DNA of 64,000 bases. Source: Citrus sinensis (taxonomy: Eukaryota; Streptophyta; Magnoliopsida; Sapindales; Rutaceae). The notes below the pieces were generated by a model that did no database searches, was not told where the DNA came from, and was given only the letters and a program-made list of their open reading frames with translations. The stretch is taken from positions 2,294,001-2,358,000 of the forward strand of contig NC_068564.1 of NCBI RefSeq assembly GCF_022201045.2. Reading direction: 5' to 3'. Numbering within the stretch: position 1 is the first letter of the stretch; every line of letters begins with the position of its first letter. Positions 32,474 through 45,849 of the stretch are shown piece by piece. A program made the position numbers and the translations under genes.

Positions 32474-35400
32474 GTGTCTTAAGCTGGAACTGCCGTGGGC
32501 TGGGCCAACCACGGACAGTTCAAATGCTGGAGGAATGTGCCAAATGTAAAAAACCAGCTTTTATTTTCCTCATTGAAACTCTTTGTAATAGAAATACTTT
32601 AGAAAGATTAAAACCGAAGTTGGGCTATGAGGGGCTGTTTGTCGTTGAGCCTTTGGGTCGTAGTGGAGGGATTGCCCTCTTTTGGAAAGCTAGCAGCAAA
32701 GTGAGATTACTAAAGTTCTCTAGAAACTTTATAGATGTGGAGGTAGAGTACCCGGAGCTTGGTAAGCGGAGGATGACGGGCTTCTATGGTTTCCCGGAAT
32801 CCAGTCGTCGGCGTGATTCTTGGAACCTCCTTCGCACTTTATCTGATGTGTCATCTCTTCCTTGGGTGTGCATTGGGGATTTTAACGACCTTTTAGTTGC
32901 AAACGAGAAGCGAGGAAAGCATAAGCATCCCAATTAGAAGCTGCAGGGTTTTAAACAAGCTGTGTCGGGTAGCGAATTACTTGACATCGGCATGGAAGGT
33001 TATCAATTCACATGGGAACGGTCTCGGGGGACGGATAATTGGGTAGAGGAAAGGTTGGACAGAGTTCTAGCCACTGATCTGTGGATAAGCCGGTTCAAGG
33101 AAGCTCGGGTTTGGAGTTTGGAGTCTTCAACCTCAGATCATTTACCTATTTTTATGGACCCAAAGCCTTTAGCTCATTCCCGTAGGCTTAAAAGATTTCG
33201 TTTTGAAAATATGTGGCTGAGAGAGGCAAACTGTGCAGAGGTGGTTCGGTCCAGCTGGTCTTCCTCGCGTGGGTATCCAATTCAGCAAAAAATTTCAGAG
33301 TGTGGGTCTGCTTTACTTCGTTGGGGAGGTCACTTAGCTCAGGATTTCAGAAACCATATTTCCGAGTGTAGGAGGCAGATGACTCTCTTGAGGGGGCGTC
33401 GTGATTCAGCTGGTCTTGAGGAGTTTTCGGAGGTCAGGAAGCGGTTTAATGAGCTTCTCCATAGTCAGGAGGTTTTCTGGAAGCAGAGATCAAGATTGCT
33501 TTGGCTTAAGGAAGGGGATATGAATTCCCGATTCTTCCATGCTACGGCAACTGCAAAAAAGCGAAGGAATTCTATTACGACTCTCCACAATGCTCAAGGT
33601 CACTGGTGTACCACATCGGCTGACATATACGGTTTGATTTCTGACTACTTCTCCAATTTATTTACTTCTGATGGTTGTCTGAACGTAGAATCCTTAGATT
33701 GTGTCGAGATAAAAGTTTCTGTTGAGCAGAACAATTTACTTCTCGAGCTTTTTTCAACCGGTGAGGTCAAAGGGGCCCTTTTCGAAATGCACCCGGACAA
33801 ATCGCCAGGTCTCGACAGTATGAACCCGACCTTTTATCAGTAATTTTGGCTTCATGTTGGTGAGGATGTGACGGAGGCATGTTTAAATTTCATTGCTACT
33901 TGCTCCTTTCCTGAGGGCTTAAATGACACATCTATTGTGCTGATCCCTAAGAAATCAAAACCAGAGTCTCTTTCGGACATGAGGCCTATTGCGTTATGCA
34001 ATGTCCTTTATAAAATTGTCGCTAAAATGCTCTCAAATCATATGAAAACTGTTATGGGCTCTATAGTATCTGAATCTCAGAGTGCTTTTATTCCGGGTCA
34101 AGCCATCACCGATAATATCCTTATATCCTCTGAAATCATGCATTTTCTAAAGAGGAAACGTCAAGGAAAGGTTGGGGCAACTGCTCTTAAAATCGACATG
34201 TCGAAAGCTTATGACCGTATTGAATGGGATTTCTTAGAAGCTATGTTGCTTAGGCTGGGTTTTGATGCTAAATGGGTGACCTTGATTATGCTATGTGTTT
34301 CTACGGCTCGGTATCATGTTATCCGGGATGGGAAGGAAATTGGTCCTATTGTTCCTAGTAGAGGGCTTCGTCAAGGGGACCCTTTGTTGCCGTACTTATT
34401 CATTCTTTGTGCGGAGGGGTTAAGTGCTTTAATCCGCAAGAATGAGCGTGCTGGTTTGCTCCATGGGGTTAAGGTAGCTAGAGGAGCTCCTGTTGTTTCT
34501 CATCTATTTTTCGCGGACGACTGCTTTTTGTTCTTCAAGGCTAACAACAGTGAAGCTCATGTGATTAAGCGCATCCTTGGGGTATATGGTCAGGGGTCAG
34601 GCCAGAGGGTGAACTTCAGCAAATCCTCAATTTCCTTTAGTTCCAATGTTAAAGAAAATGTTAAGGAGCAGCTTTGTCATATTTTAGAGGTTAACGCTAC
34701 TGCTAACCATGGCACTTATCTTGGCTTACCCTCTTTTGTTGGCAGGAATAAAAAGGAAGTCTTCAGTTCTATTCGTGATAGAGTGTGGCAGAAGCTTCAC
34801 AGCTGGAGTATGAATTTTTTGTCGGGAGCTGGTAAGGAAATTCTGTTAAAAACAGTGGCTCAAGTTATTCCCAATTATGCTATGCAGGTTTATCTTTTGC
34901 CTCTAGACCTTTGCAAAGAATTAGAAACCATTATGAACTCATTCTGGTGGGGAAGCAGACGTGAGGGACGAGGTGGTATTCGTTGGATGAAATGGAATTT
35001 GCTGTGTAAACCTAAGACCGCTGGAGGAATTGGCTTAAAAAACCTTCACGATTTCAATGTGGCAATGTTGGGGAAACAAGTTTGGAAGCTGTTAACGAAT
35101 CCGGAATCTCTTCTTGGCCAAATTTTCAAAGCTCGGTATTTCCCTCGCACATCTATTGTAGAGGCTGTCTTAGGTCATAATCCAAGTTTTGTGTGGAGAT
35201 CTCTGTTGGCAACCAAGCATATTATTGTTCGCAGTAGTAGGATCCAGGTTGGCAGTGGTCAGAACACTCTCATCGGGTCGGATCATTGGCTTCCTGATCC
35301 AGATAATAGGTTTATTTCCACCAGCTTAAATGAAAGTATAGCTTCAGCTCCAGTCAGCAGTTTGATGGTCCCTGGGCAGCGTAGATGGGACTATGATGCA

Positions 35401-36515
35401 GTGGCAGATCTCTTTGATACTCGAGACCGAAACCTCATTTTGCAAATCCCGCTGAGTTCTCGAAGAGAAAAGGATGTTTGGTACTGGATGGCTGACCCCC
35501 ATGGGTTGTATACTGTTCGAAGCTGTTATAGATTGCTTAATAACTATGTCAACACCCCAACTTCTGGTATTTGGAGGAAAATTTGGAGCTTGGAGGTGCC
35601 TAGTAAGGTGAAGGTTTTTCTTTGGCGAGCTACGCAGAATGTGCTTCCCACCACTGATAATCTTATTTGGAAGCGAGTCGAGGTAATGCCCATCTGTTCC
35701 CTTTGCAATCAGCAAAAAGAAACTGTTGTGCATGCTTTGGTGAACTGTGTTTTTGCTCAGACTTGTTGGCTGACTTCTTCCCTTGGTTTAATTGGTCCTC
35801 AACCTTCTTTTCTTAATTGGTTGGAGCTTGTTTTTTCTTGCTGTAATAAAGAGATGTGTAACCTCATTGCCATGATGTGCTGGAGGATCTGGCACCGGAG
35901 GAATGAGAAAGTTTGGAATAACAAAGTCTGTAGTGTGCGTCATGTCCTCAACTCTGCTGGAAATTATTTGTTTCAACGGCAAATTGCGAGGCAGAAATCT
36001 GAGGTCCATAATGCTACTTGTTTCCAAGGTTGTCATGGGGCAATTTGCTGGACACCTCCTCAGTTAGGTTGGCTTAAGTGTAATGTTGATGCCGCAACAT
36101 TTTCAGCTCAGGGAAAAATGAGTTATGGAGGGTCATTCGCAACTCTGATGGGCTTTTTGTGGCAGCTTGCTGTGCATCTGTCCTGGGTAGTTTTGGTGCA
36201 AGGGATGCTGAAGCGCTTGGTGTGCGTGAGATCCTCAGCTGGATTAAGAAGCGGCATTTGTCTTGTGTTGTAGTAGAATTGGACTGCATTCAGGTTTTTA
36301 AAGCTCTCACAGCAAGCTATTCTTGTCCTAATGGGTATGGTCTTATTCTTGATGATTGTCTAGCTTTCGCTAAGTCTATAGGAGATATTGAGTTCTCTTT
36401 TGTTCGAAGGTCTGCGAACACTGCCGCCCATGTTACTGCTCGGGTGGGGGGTTCTTTGTCAAGCTTTGAGGAGTGGAATCATGTTCCACCTCCTTGGTTA
36501 TTTACTTCTCTGTAA
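32470..36515 (+). pseudogene. LINE ORF2 (endonuclease, reverse transcriptase, zf-RVT, RNase H) with few lesions
   Basis: The frame begins MSVLSWNCRGLGQPRTVQML, the usual start of the plant L1 AP-endonuclease; CIGDFND and STSDHLPIF are further endonuclease motifs. TAG at 32935-32937 replaces an expected Trp codon and TAA at 33841-33843 replaces an expected Lys. Reverse transcriptase follows with DTSIVLIPKKSKPESL, ALKIDMSKAYDRIEWDFLEA, GLRQGDPLLPYLFILCAEGL and the catalytic box FFADDCFLF, all intact. A zf-RVT domain (VKVFLWRATQNVLPT, CSLCNQQKETVVHALVNC) and an RNase H domain (LKCNVDAATF; frame change near 36140; then VVVELDCIQVFKAL, FVRRSANTAAHVTARV) complete it to the stop at 36513-36515. Only three lesions separate it from an open frame. 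Confidence 0.92.
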
Positions 36516-38067
36516 TCTTTGCCCTTTAATGAAGTTTCCAATTTCAAAAAAAAAAAAAAAAACAACATTTATAGTGCTTTTATTAAAAGTGCAATTAACT
36601 ATTATTATCAAAAAGTGCTTTTACTAATAATTATCCAAGTGCTTTTACCAAAACCACTTTTTTTCTTCTTTTTTTTCAATAAGAAACATTAATATTATTT
36701 CAGCGTTAGAGAAAAGTCTAACAGGAACATAAAAAAAAAAAAAATTAGTCAAATTTCAAATTCTCAAATGAGTTAAATTTCATAAGCTAGACAAATACAC
36801 TATAAGATCTTAGCATGAGTTAAATTTTATCATTAAGGAAAAGTCTAACCCATGTTTCTCTATCCTCATCACAAAAACTATAAAACAAAAAATAAAAAAA
36901 CATAACAAAAAAACTTAGTCAAATTTCAAGTGCTCAAATTAGTAAATTTCATAAGTTGGGAACAAATTGGAAAATAATCAAGAGAATCATATCATCATTT
37001 ATCGTAAATGCAATCCTATCTATTTAGCCTCTTAATTTTACCAAGCATCAGATACTGGTGCCACTATCAAGTCCAATAATAACACACAAATCGATAAATT
37101 AAGTCTTGACGACGTAACGAGTTATTTCTATTATTTCAATGCTTGTACCGATGGAGTTGGTGGAGACAAAGAGAAAGTTGACTGAGGCAAAGAGAAAGTT
37201 GACAATTATGATGACATAAACACAAGATTTTCTGGCCATTAAAAAAATCTATAACACAACTTATGATTCCATTAACATATGATTCTATAATATTGAAGAC
37301 CATCACACACACAAAAGCGAAAGCACCAGCAATTTCACCAAATCAAACCCACAAACAAAAGCTAAAGCAAGATGACATAAACACATCATGGAACAAAAAG
37401 CCTGTAGCACATTGATTTCAAAATCACCGTAATCTTTACAAAATCCAATGCTATCAATCATAATTTCATAAACACAATTGAACCAAAGAATCAACATTAA
37501 ATGTTATTTACACATGACCTTGAAAATTGAATCATCAATGAGAGAGCTTGCCTCACAGATTGAAAGATAGGTAGAGAGATTGAAGCTGCGACTGCTACTG
37601 AGGGATTGAAGTCGAAAGTGAGAGATCAAAAGCTAAGACTGGGACTGTAAGCCAGATGATGAGATGTTACTAAAGTTGTGAATGGTCTCTAACGCTCAAA
37701 AGTTACATCGGCGCTCTTTATTGCCGGTGAAAACCATCGGAAGTTTAGAGAATCCGTCGATTTTAAGCAAGATTGGATCGACATTTGAAGAAAGTGAATT
37801 AGGATTTTTTTTTTCATGTAGATTTATTTAGGGATAAAATAAAAAAATAGAAATTAAATGAGGGTAAAATAGGAACACATTTGTTTAACAGTGTGGAATT
37901 CGAATTTCCCTACTCTTCATCAAAGAAATCGAATTCCTCAAATAACTGAAATTGGGTACGGAATTTAATTCCTAATTCACTTTTACTAACTGAACAAACA
38001 AAATTTCAGAGGAAAGGGAAAATCTCTCTTTTCCTGCCTTAATTTCTTGGAACTGAACATGGCCTAA

Positions 38068-41064
38068 GTTGAATCAGCTCAAATTCTACCCTATATTAAT
38101 ATCTAGGAGACATATGAGAAATGTGAGCTTCTGTAAAGATTTAAAACCACTCTCTCAACTTCTATTACCATTCATGCTATGACATGAGTAGGATTAGCGA
38201 TCCTTCACTAAATACCCAACAATGACTAGTGCCGAACAATGGCTAACGTAATTATAAACTCATGTGATTAATGCATGTTGTATAAGTTCAAATTTTACTT
38301 AATTGAAAGTGAGATCAATAATTTAGGCTCTGTTTAGTATTGAGATACAGTTACTATAGAAAAAAGTTATAACTATAAAATAATAGTTAATAGTATGTAG
38401 TAAATAATAATTTAAAAAAATTAGTAAGGATATAATAGATTTTTCATCATATAAGTACAAAATTAAATTAACTAATTTTTAAGGTATAACAGTTAGTAGT
38501 TACCAAAATACTTTAATATTATAATTTTTAATCACTAATTATTTAACCTCAATTCTAAATAGGAACTCAGTGCTAAAAAGCAAAAAGTCCGACAAGATAT
38601 TTTTCTGTTTCTAATAGAAATGATACGATCATATCTTCTTATATTACAATTTACACGTGAAAGTAAAGTAACGAAACAAAAACCATAAAGATCAAAGTGG
38701 ACAACCTAGTCAAGTCGCGGCCAAAATAAATAAATAAATAAAGAAAAGAAAAGAAAGTGTTTGGACAATTTGCCAATTTAGTTCTAAAAATGGAGAACAC
38801 AAAGACCCCACCGGCATCGGATCGAGGAGACAGATTGATGCAATATGTGCATGCTTTTGAAAGTGGTGTGTGGTGGCTGCTGTGAAATTTGTGATGCAAA
38901 TCCAAAATAATACTATCGATCTCAATTGGTAGGTTTGACATTAAATCCAACGCGTCACATGATGAAGCATATGGTTGTCTCATAATGTGTGTTGTATTTT
39001 TCCATTGCCATGCGTGTGAAGTTTTTCTTTTGTTTGCATTTTTCTTCTTAATTAATGACAAGGCAATTTGCAGTGGGTCACGATCTCTTGCCACCCATAA
39101 TTGACAAGCAATCAATGCAATATTGTGCGTGACACATTTTGATGCCCTATTTTGGTTGCGGCGACACTGGCTTTACACGTTTTTTTTTTTTTTTCAACTT
39201 TCCCTAAAGGCGAGGCGTTGTGTCTTTTATCTTGCACTGTATGTATATCATACGTAATTTACTTTTATGACTTGCGTAAATCAAATTCGTTAAACATCTT
39301 AAGAGTCATAATCTCTCACTTATTTGACCTTTCGTAGCTCATTTGGTTCATTAGTTGGATAATCAAATCCTCCATGTCGTGTTTCTTTGTTAATACTTAT
39401 CTCAAAGCTATCTATTATATAACACAACAAATAACATGTGATTCCCATCAATCAATGAAACAGTTTAAAAGATGCAGACAAGAATCACTCTCTGTACAAA
39501 AGAATTATTAATTTATAACTCAGATTTTTGTACAAAGAATTGAACTCTGCATGAAATTTAATTTGATTGAAACTGTTACCTGCCTTGAAACTTATGATTA
39601 TGAAATTAAGTAATCTGTGGATAATATAAGATTATATACTTGAAGGGGTCATTTTTTCTGTAAAATGGAATAAATTAATTAAATGGGTCATTTTCTGTAG
39701 TGGACAAAGTGCTGAGTTTCTTCCTAGCAGCATAAGCTGTTTGATTGTAACTCTTATCTGCCTTAAAAACCATATCATAATTTATAAGATTCTCATAAAT
39801 ATCTTATCTTTCTTTATTAGTAATTTATCCTTGGCTCCTTTATCACTCTGCTATGAAGAAACTTGAAAAAGAAAAAAAAAAGTTAAACTATTTAGTGTTC
39901 TTTGCTTTGCGTTCCTTGCTTCATTGGTCAGTTGATGAGTTTTGTCTGGTTATATAAATTGATTTATCATTCATCAATATCAACTTTTCCTGAACTGTAT
40001 GGGGCACATACAATGAGAAAGATCTAGTTGCACGATGAAAGTGCCTTTATATGTAATTTATAAAGTTTCCACTGCTAGTAAAGATTCGAGTGAGAAACCT
40101 TTTTAAAAATTTACAAATTATGCTATCTAGTATTATTAAAAAACAACTTTTTAATTAATCTATAGTTACTGGAAACTAACTATCAATTTTTTTTTTCTAA
40201 TAAAATCAAACTATCAAATATAAGTGAATAAGAGGGTAGTAAATATTAGTTATTAAATAAAAGTATATTGTTTACCAAATATTTTAGTTATTACATGTAC
40301 ATTTATAAAAGGAAGAGATTGTCGCTTTGACCCTTACTCATGTTTATTTCTACCACTTATTTTTTGTAGTTTTTATATTAGTAGTTACTTCATTAACATC
40401 AAAACTAAAAAAAAAAAAAATTATTTTATCATTTTGATGAATTTTTCTGTTAAGGTTTTGACATCAATTAATTAATAACAGATTATCATGAAACTGTGGA
40501 AAATGATTATGTTAAATGTTAAATGTATGATCCATTACGGGAAAGTGACAGTCTGCCTTATAAAATTAAGCAGATGACAATAATTTCAAACAATCGTGCG
40601 TCCATGATAACCAATAAAGAAGATATTTTCACTTATGTGATTAATTATTTATGAATGGAAATGGTCGTCTGCCACATGAGCAAGTTCCAGCGACTCGATC
40701 AAATTATTAAAGCTAACCCAATATTTTGAAAGTGCTAGTTTAGTAATTTCACATATGTAAGAGGGATTTTCACATTTCTAGTTGCCTTACTTGAAACTTT
40801 ATATCATATTTTCACACAACACATCCGTGAACATAGCAAATGAAAAGAGTGCGACAGTGGCCAAAAGAAGAAAACAACAGCCAACCTTTCATTCTTGTCT
40901 TGGATAAATACACAAACCCCAGTTTCTGCATTTTCACATGCTCCAGCTATAGCTGGCTTAGCTACCTGTTTCTTCATATATACCCAACTAGCAAACCCTA
41001 GCAAGCTGCAACAGAAAACGTCTCCTTGATTAATTTACAAGCTGCTTTGAGAGTTCTTGATTAG
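38068..41064. other. AT-rich spacer upstream of MIR393
   Basis: Three kilobases with no supported protein gene; the longest frames lack motifs. The degenerate MITE-like hairpin at 38326-38566 is listed separately. The last few hundred bases presumably hold the pri-miRNA promoter: CATATATAC near 40976 is a TATA candidate. Confidence 0.5.
38326..38566. mobile_element. degenerate MITE-like inverted-repeat element
   Basis: The end GGCTCTGTTTAGTATTGAG is matched by the inverted right end GTTCCTATTTAGAATTGAG, about 70% alike over 21 bases. The interior is AT-rich. I could not find a convincing target duplication, so class is undecided. Confidence 0.4.
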
Positions 41065-41204
41065 TGCAGGTGGAGAGTTCCAAAGGGATCGCATTGATCT
41101 GATGATAACATTAAATTAATCACTCAAACGGGTTGATTTTATTATATATATGATTTCTTTCATTTTTAGATCATGCGATCCCTTCGGAATTCCCCATCTA
41201 TGGC
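41065..41204 (+). ncRNA. MIR393: MIR393 precursor
   Basis: The 5' arm contains the 22-base miR393 sequence at 41079-41100 (starts TCCAAAGGGATCGC, ends ATTGATCT). The 3' arm at 41170-41191 is the star strand (starts ATCATGCGATCCC, ends TTCGGAATT). The arms pair over about 30 bases, from GGTGGAGAGTTCC against GGAATTCCCCATC outwards to the loop, with only isolated mismatches and a 2-base-type offset between duplex ends. The loop is about 70 bases. In plants miR393 directs cleavage of mRNAs for TIR1/AFB F-box auxin receptors and is linked to stress and antibacterial responses; that is established family knowledge. It is not inside any protein-coding gene here. Confidence 0.96.
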
Positions 41205-44200
41205 TCTAAATTTTTATATATACGTTTTCTCTTCCAACTGGTAGGTGAAAAAATCATATATACTCATGCATGTAGTTGATTCATAGGAATTATTTTATTA
41301 CAGTCTTTCAATTAATTTGAGAATTAATTTTCTCTTGAGTTGTTTTATGCCTACTCTATCCATGAATATTCATATTAGAAATTGTACCGGCATATGTTAA
41401 CTGCAACATTGATGAATTAGAATGATTTATTTGAGTATTTTCTGTTAATTCATTGCATTTATAATTCATTATTTTAATTTCAAGGACAATCTCCAACTAT
41501 CAGGTTTGATTCGGGCTGCTAGAAATTAGAAAACATCATCTCTCCATAGGAATTTCCCTCAGATTTCATCAGAAAGGATCGATCTATAAATCAGAGAACT
41601 CAATACTCATGGGGTGTGTTACTGTGTTTCATTAGAGGGATGATGATGTAAGATTATTAATAAAATTAAATTTGTGCTGGATTAAGATTGAAAAAAAACA
41701 ATATATAATTTTGAAGCTTTCGACCAAAAGAATCAAGGGTAGGTTTTAGTCAGACATTAGTTTTTCTTTTCAAGTTTATGCTACTTTTTTGTTTTATTTT
41801 GACTAATAAAGTTTATGCTGCTTTGATGTTGGCCAGACAGGATCTTTTCCTAACCTAATTTCTTCTAATCTCCTGAGGATCTCATGACATATGGTAATTG
41901 TGAGATTTAGTTGTTGAGATTTATTCATTTACTTTCCTCTTTAATCATTAGGTAATCATAAATTAAAAGACATAATTTTTTGCTTCCAAAATTATGTCTA
42001 ACTTTCCACATTTAAGTTTTATTTTATTTTATTTCTCCACGTTGATTTTCTAGACGGAAACAAAAAAAAAAATCGTGCTTACTTTATTAACTTGTTTTAT
42101 GTCAATGCATGCTATTCAAAGGAAGGCTTCTTCTTCTTCTTCTCCTCTAGGACTCTAATAAAAGACAAAGTTGAATAAAACAAGTTCAGTAACAAATTTT
42201 GAGTAATATCTTCTATGGAAATAGAAGATTTACTAATGTTGAAGTGATGACAAATAAAGTTGGCAAATCCAAACTATGTGTTCTTAATTTTTTTTAACCA
42301 AATCTAAAAGAACTCTTGAAAATATTGAAACTATAATGGGCTTTATGTTTAATTTATATGAACCTGGATGCATTGAAGTTGCTTTCTTTAATTTTAAGAG
42401 ATTATAGAAGAAGAAGAAGAAGAAGAAGAAGAAAAATTTATGTAAATTGGGATTCTTATCTGCTGCCAGATTTTCCAGTGAGTTTGGTGTTAGATTTGCT
42501 TTTGAAAAATGTGTACTTTGTTGATTATTTCTGAAAAATTAAATAAATGAATCCAAGCCCTATAATATTATAGTTGTCATGTGTGATAATCTTATTAAAA
42601 AATTAAGAAAATATTAAGAGAGAATCTTGATTCTCGTCTAATCATGAACAAATAAAAAATTAATATCAAAACTTTCTTAGATTTCTTTATGTACTTTATA
42701 ATATGCTTAAACTTGTAAAAGTATTTGTATGTCTTGATATTATTAATTTTTTTAATTACTGGATTTATATAATCCAATGACCTGTTTAAAGTTAAAAAAT
42801 AATATTTATTTAAATTTTCATACATATATGTAACACATTAATTAGATTGGATGAATCTCTTGAAGGGATGAAAAATAAAATCATAATTTTAAGTTAATTA
42901 AAAAAATTGAGAGAACCATCCCTTTTAATAATTGTATCAAATGATAAAGCCTTTTGGAAGTTTTCCTTGCTTTTTTTGAACATTAGTTTAATTTTGCGTG
43001 AGTAAAAGCACTCGACAGGTTGAATCAAATAAACATAAGAAACGTTTTAATTAGAAATTAACGTTGTATTTGCCTATATCATTCTTCCATATTATGCACA
43101 ATTGACGCTTGATTCATCCCCATATTATTTTCTGATATATCTAGGGCTTACAACTTACAAATGTAAAACAGCATATATAAATGAAAGAGATTTTACAGCC
43201 AGGAAAAAAAAATCTTCGAAAACTCCAAGATATTCTTCGACAAACACTAGGGCAAAATGCAACATTATGTAAGCTTCTTTAGTGGCAAACCTTTCAGCCA
43301 TGGCCATGGCTGTCAGATTCTTAGTTTCCTGTGGGCACATGATATTTAATTTGGACTACTTGCTGATTTATGTCTTTAATTGTGGGCATGACAACTGTTA
43401 AATGTGGCACATCAGCCACTGTATAAAGGGCTCTTAATGAATTATAAATATATGAGCTATAGTGGGAAAATGTGATAAATTGAGTATGGAACTTTAACAG
43501 AAGAGAATATAATCCTGGGACCATAAAATGGTTCTCGAATAAGTATGGAATTAGATTAATTTTAGGATTAGATATTTTATCCTTTATTTGGCTACTTTGA
43601 TTGGATTGGATTGGATTATGGAGGATTAAATTTAAATTTAGCCCTTAAATCATGGAATTAACAATCTCAATTTATAAGTGGGTTTGGATGGGATTAGAAT
43701 AAGAGAAAAAAAAATTATCCATATTTCTTTCATAAATAACACTATTTTTTATTTGTAACTTAAAATTCAATTACTTAATTAATTATTTTATTCATGATTT
43801 ACTTGAATTTATTTTTTATTTTGTTTTTGTAGTCTAATTAAATTGGTACTTTTACTCCAATTAATAAAACTAACTATTTAATAATTTGTTACAATAATTG
43901 ATTGTATTAAATTTAATAATCACCAATGTAATATTAAAAATAATCATGGAAATTAATAATACAAGTACATAATTGATTTTATATATACATTATTTGCTAA
44001 CTTGTTGATAAAATAAAATATATCTAAAATATCTGATAAAAATTAATTAAATAATTAAATAGTTTTATTAATTTATATTTGGTTATATAATTATGACTGC
44101 CCAATAACTAATTTACTACATATTTAATGCTCTTGTTAATTACTTTTAAATTAATTTTAATTATTACTCTTAAATATTCATAAATATTTTTTGTATTTAA

Positions 44201-45085
44201 ATATAATTTAACATTGTCAAATATGATTTTGTACGAAACATAGTACAATATATAATATAATCCAATTTAATTAAGTCCAATCATAATAATTAGTCAAATT
44301 CAATCATTCGTGCCAAACGTAACCTTAAAGTCTTAAAGTACAAGAATTATGAGATTTAAATCTCTTATTCAGTTGTGTATGGATCGAAGACTTATTCATG
44401 TTTTATGAATTCGATGTCTACAACTAAATTTGTAAATCATGATTAATTTGTTACCAGAGCTTAAAATATTTGATTTGTATACTAATGATTTTTTTCTTAA
44501 ACTGGAAGAAAATTCTTGATGTCAGCGATGGGAAAAATCATATCAGGAAGGAGAAGGGTTCAACTGAAATTTATCTCATTTCTAGGTAAATTTATAATTA
44601 CACCCCCTAACCCACTTCCGATTAATATATTTTAAGATATGAATACAAGGTTTGCTATTTTTATATTAAGACCATGGCCGATCCAAATTTGAGATTCGAA
44701 GAATATTTAAAGCCCGATTATAATTGAATTACTCAAATAAATAATTAAGAGATATAGTTTTAAAAAGACGAGATCCCAATAAAATAAAATTCAGCAAATA
44801 TTCATGTTGTGTAGAACTTTATAGCCATAGCCAAAGCCCAATAAGACCATAAATTTGCCATGATCTACAAAGACGTCATTCCAAATGAACGATAATACAG
44901 TTAGGTGTTAGCGTAAACAAAATTTATTAAATGCAAATATGAAATGCTCGTTGGTCGTTAGTCGTTACTGCACTCGGGAAGGGCATTCAATGTTTGTGAA
45001 GCGTAAAGCTTGATAGTTTGTTTACTTATTATAATAGGAAAATGAATCAAAGAATAGAAATGAATGATACGTTTTATTAATTTAA
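41205..45085. other. AT-rich spacer downstream of MIR393
   Basis: No protein gene is supported in nearly 4 kb. It contains the GAA microsatellite listed separately and a possible, poorly bounded MITE around 43.6-44.3 kb. Confidence 0.5.
42407..42434. repeat. (GAA)n microsatellite
   Basis: About nine perfect GAA units. Confidence 0.92.
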
Positions 45086-45849
45086 GAAAAATTATTATTG
45101 CACCACATTTATTTTGTCTTATATTCATTCAACAACCACAAAATTCTAACATGTTTTATGCACCACATTTCTTTTTAAATTTGTATCAACTAGCCACTTT
45201 TTCACTAACACCGTTAAATAATTTAAATGAAAAGATAATTTTATCTCTAAATAAATTAAAAGATCATTTTATCTTATAAAAGCTTTGAAAAATAAAAAAT
45301 TATAATTATAAACATACCCCTAATTTTAATTAAAAAATAAATCTCAAAATTTGAATTTTTATTTTTAATAAAAATCTAAATAAAATTATAATTATAAAAA
45401 TAATTGTAAAATTTTGGGATTTAATAAAAATCCCCTAAATTATTAAAATTTTGGGATTTATTTTTTAATAAATAAATTCAGTTATTTTAATAAAATTTTG
45501 CAAAATTATAATTTTTTAATAAAAATAAGGTAATTATTAAAATTTTGTAAAATCTAAATTTAATAAAAATCAGCTGGAGCACCTCTATTTGAGATTTATT
45601 TTTTATTAAATTTAGGAGTATTTTTATAATTATAATTTTCTTATTTTTCAAAGTTTCTATAAATAAAATGGTCTTTTAATTTATTTAAGGGTAAAATTAT
45701 TATTTCGTTTAAATTATTTAACAGTATTAGTTCAAAAGTGGTTAGTTGATACAAATTTAAAAATAAATGTGGTACAGAAAACATGTTAAAATTTTGTGGT
45801 AGTTGGATAAGTATAGGACAAAATAGAGATGGTGCAATGATAATTTCTC
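45086..45849. mobile_element. fold-back Mutator-like element with long inverted repeats
   Basis: The left arm begins GAAAAATTATTATTGCACCA and the inverted right arm begins GAGAAATTATCATTGCACCA. The two arms remain alignable for roughly 300 bases (for example TTTGTATCAACTA(G/A)CCAC in both), leaving a short AT-rich centre. The flanks are TTAATTTAA (45077-45085) and TTTATTTAA (45850-45858), a 9-base duplication with one mismatch, as for MULEs. The 764-bp element has no transposase. Confidence 0.75.

Larger units (their letters stand above)
31057..36560 (+). mobile_element. nearly intact full-length L1-type LINE
   Basis: The 5.5-kb element carries ORF1 and ORF2 in order and ends in an A-tract (36545-36560). 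It is flanked by a perfect 16-base target duplication AACAACATTTATAGTG (31041-31056 and 36561-36576). Five or six point lesions break the frames, far fewer than in the LINE at 10-16 kb, so it is young. It lies inside the Harbinger-type element. Confidence 0.95.
30771..38064. mobile_element. PIF/Harbinger-type non-autonomous element, split by a LINE
   Basis: The left end GGTTATGTTCGGTTGCAAGAAA and the inverted right end GGCCATGTTCAGTTCCAAGAAA match at 18 of 22 positions. TAA lies directly outside both ends (30768-30770 and 38065-38067). A 3-bp TWA duplication with GGCC/T...GTTC ends is characteristic of PIF/Harbinger elements. The ends are followed by purine-rich sequence on the left (GGAGGAGAGAGG) and matching pyrimidine-rich sequence on the right (CTCTCTTTTCC). 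Without the nested LINE (31057-36560) and its duplicated 16 bases, about 1.8 kb remains, with no transposase frame. The target duplication is short, so chance cannot be fully excluded. Confidence 0.62.

Noticed and set aside
43155-43524. Two adjacent minus-strand frames of 61 and 67 residues
   Set aside because: They have no start context, motif or joinable splice sites that I can support.
43600-44321. Possible MITE with GTTACGTTTGGCACG-like right end
   Set aside because: A matching left end and a consistent target duplication could not be fixed by eye.
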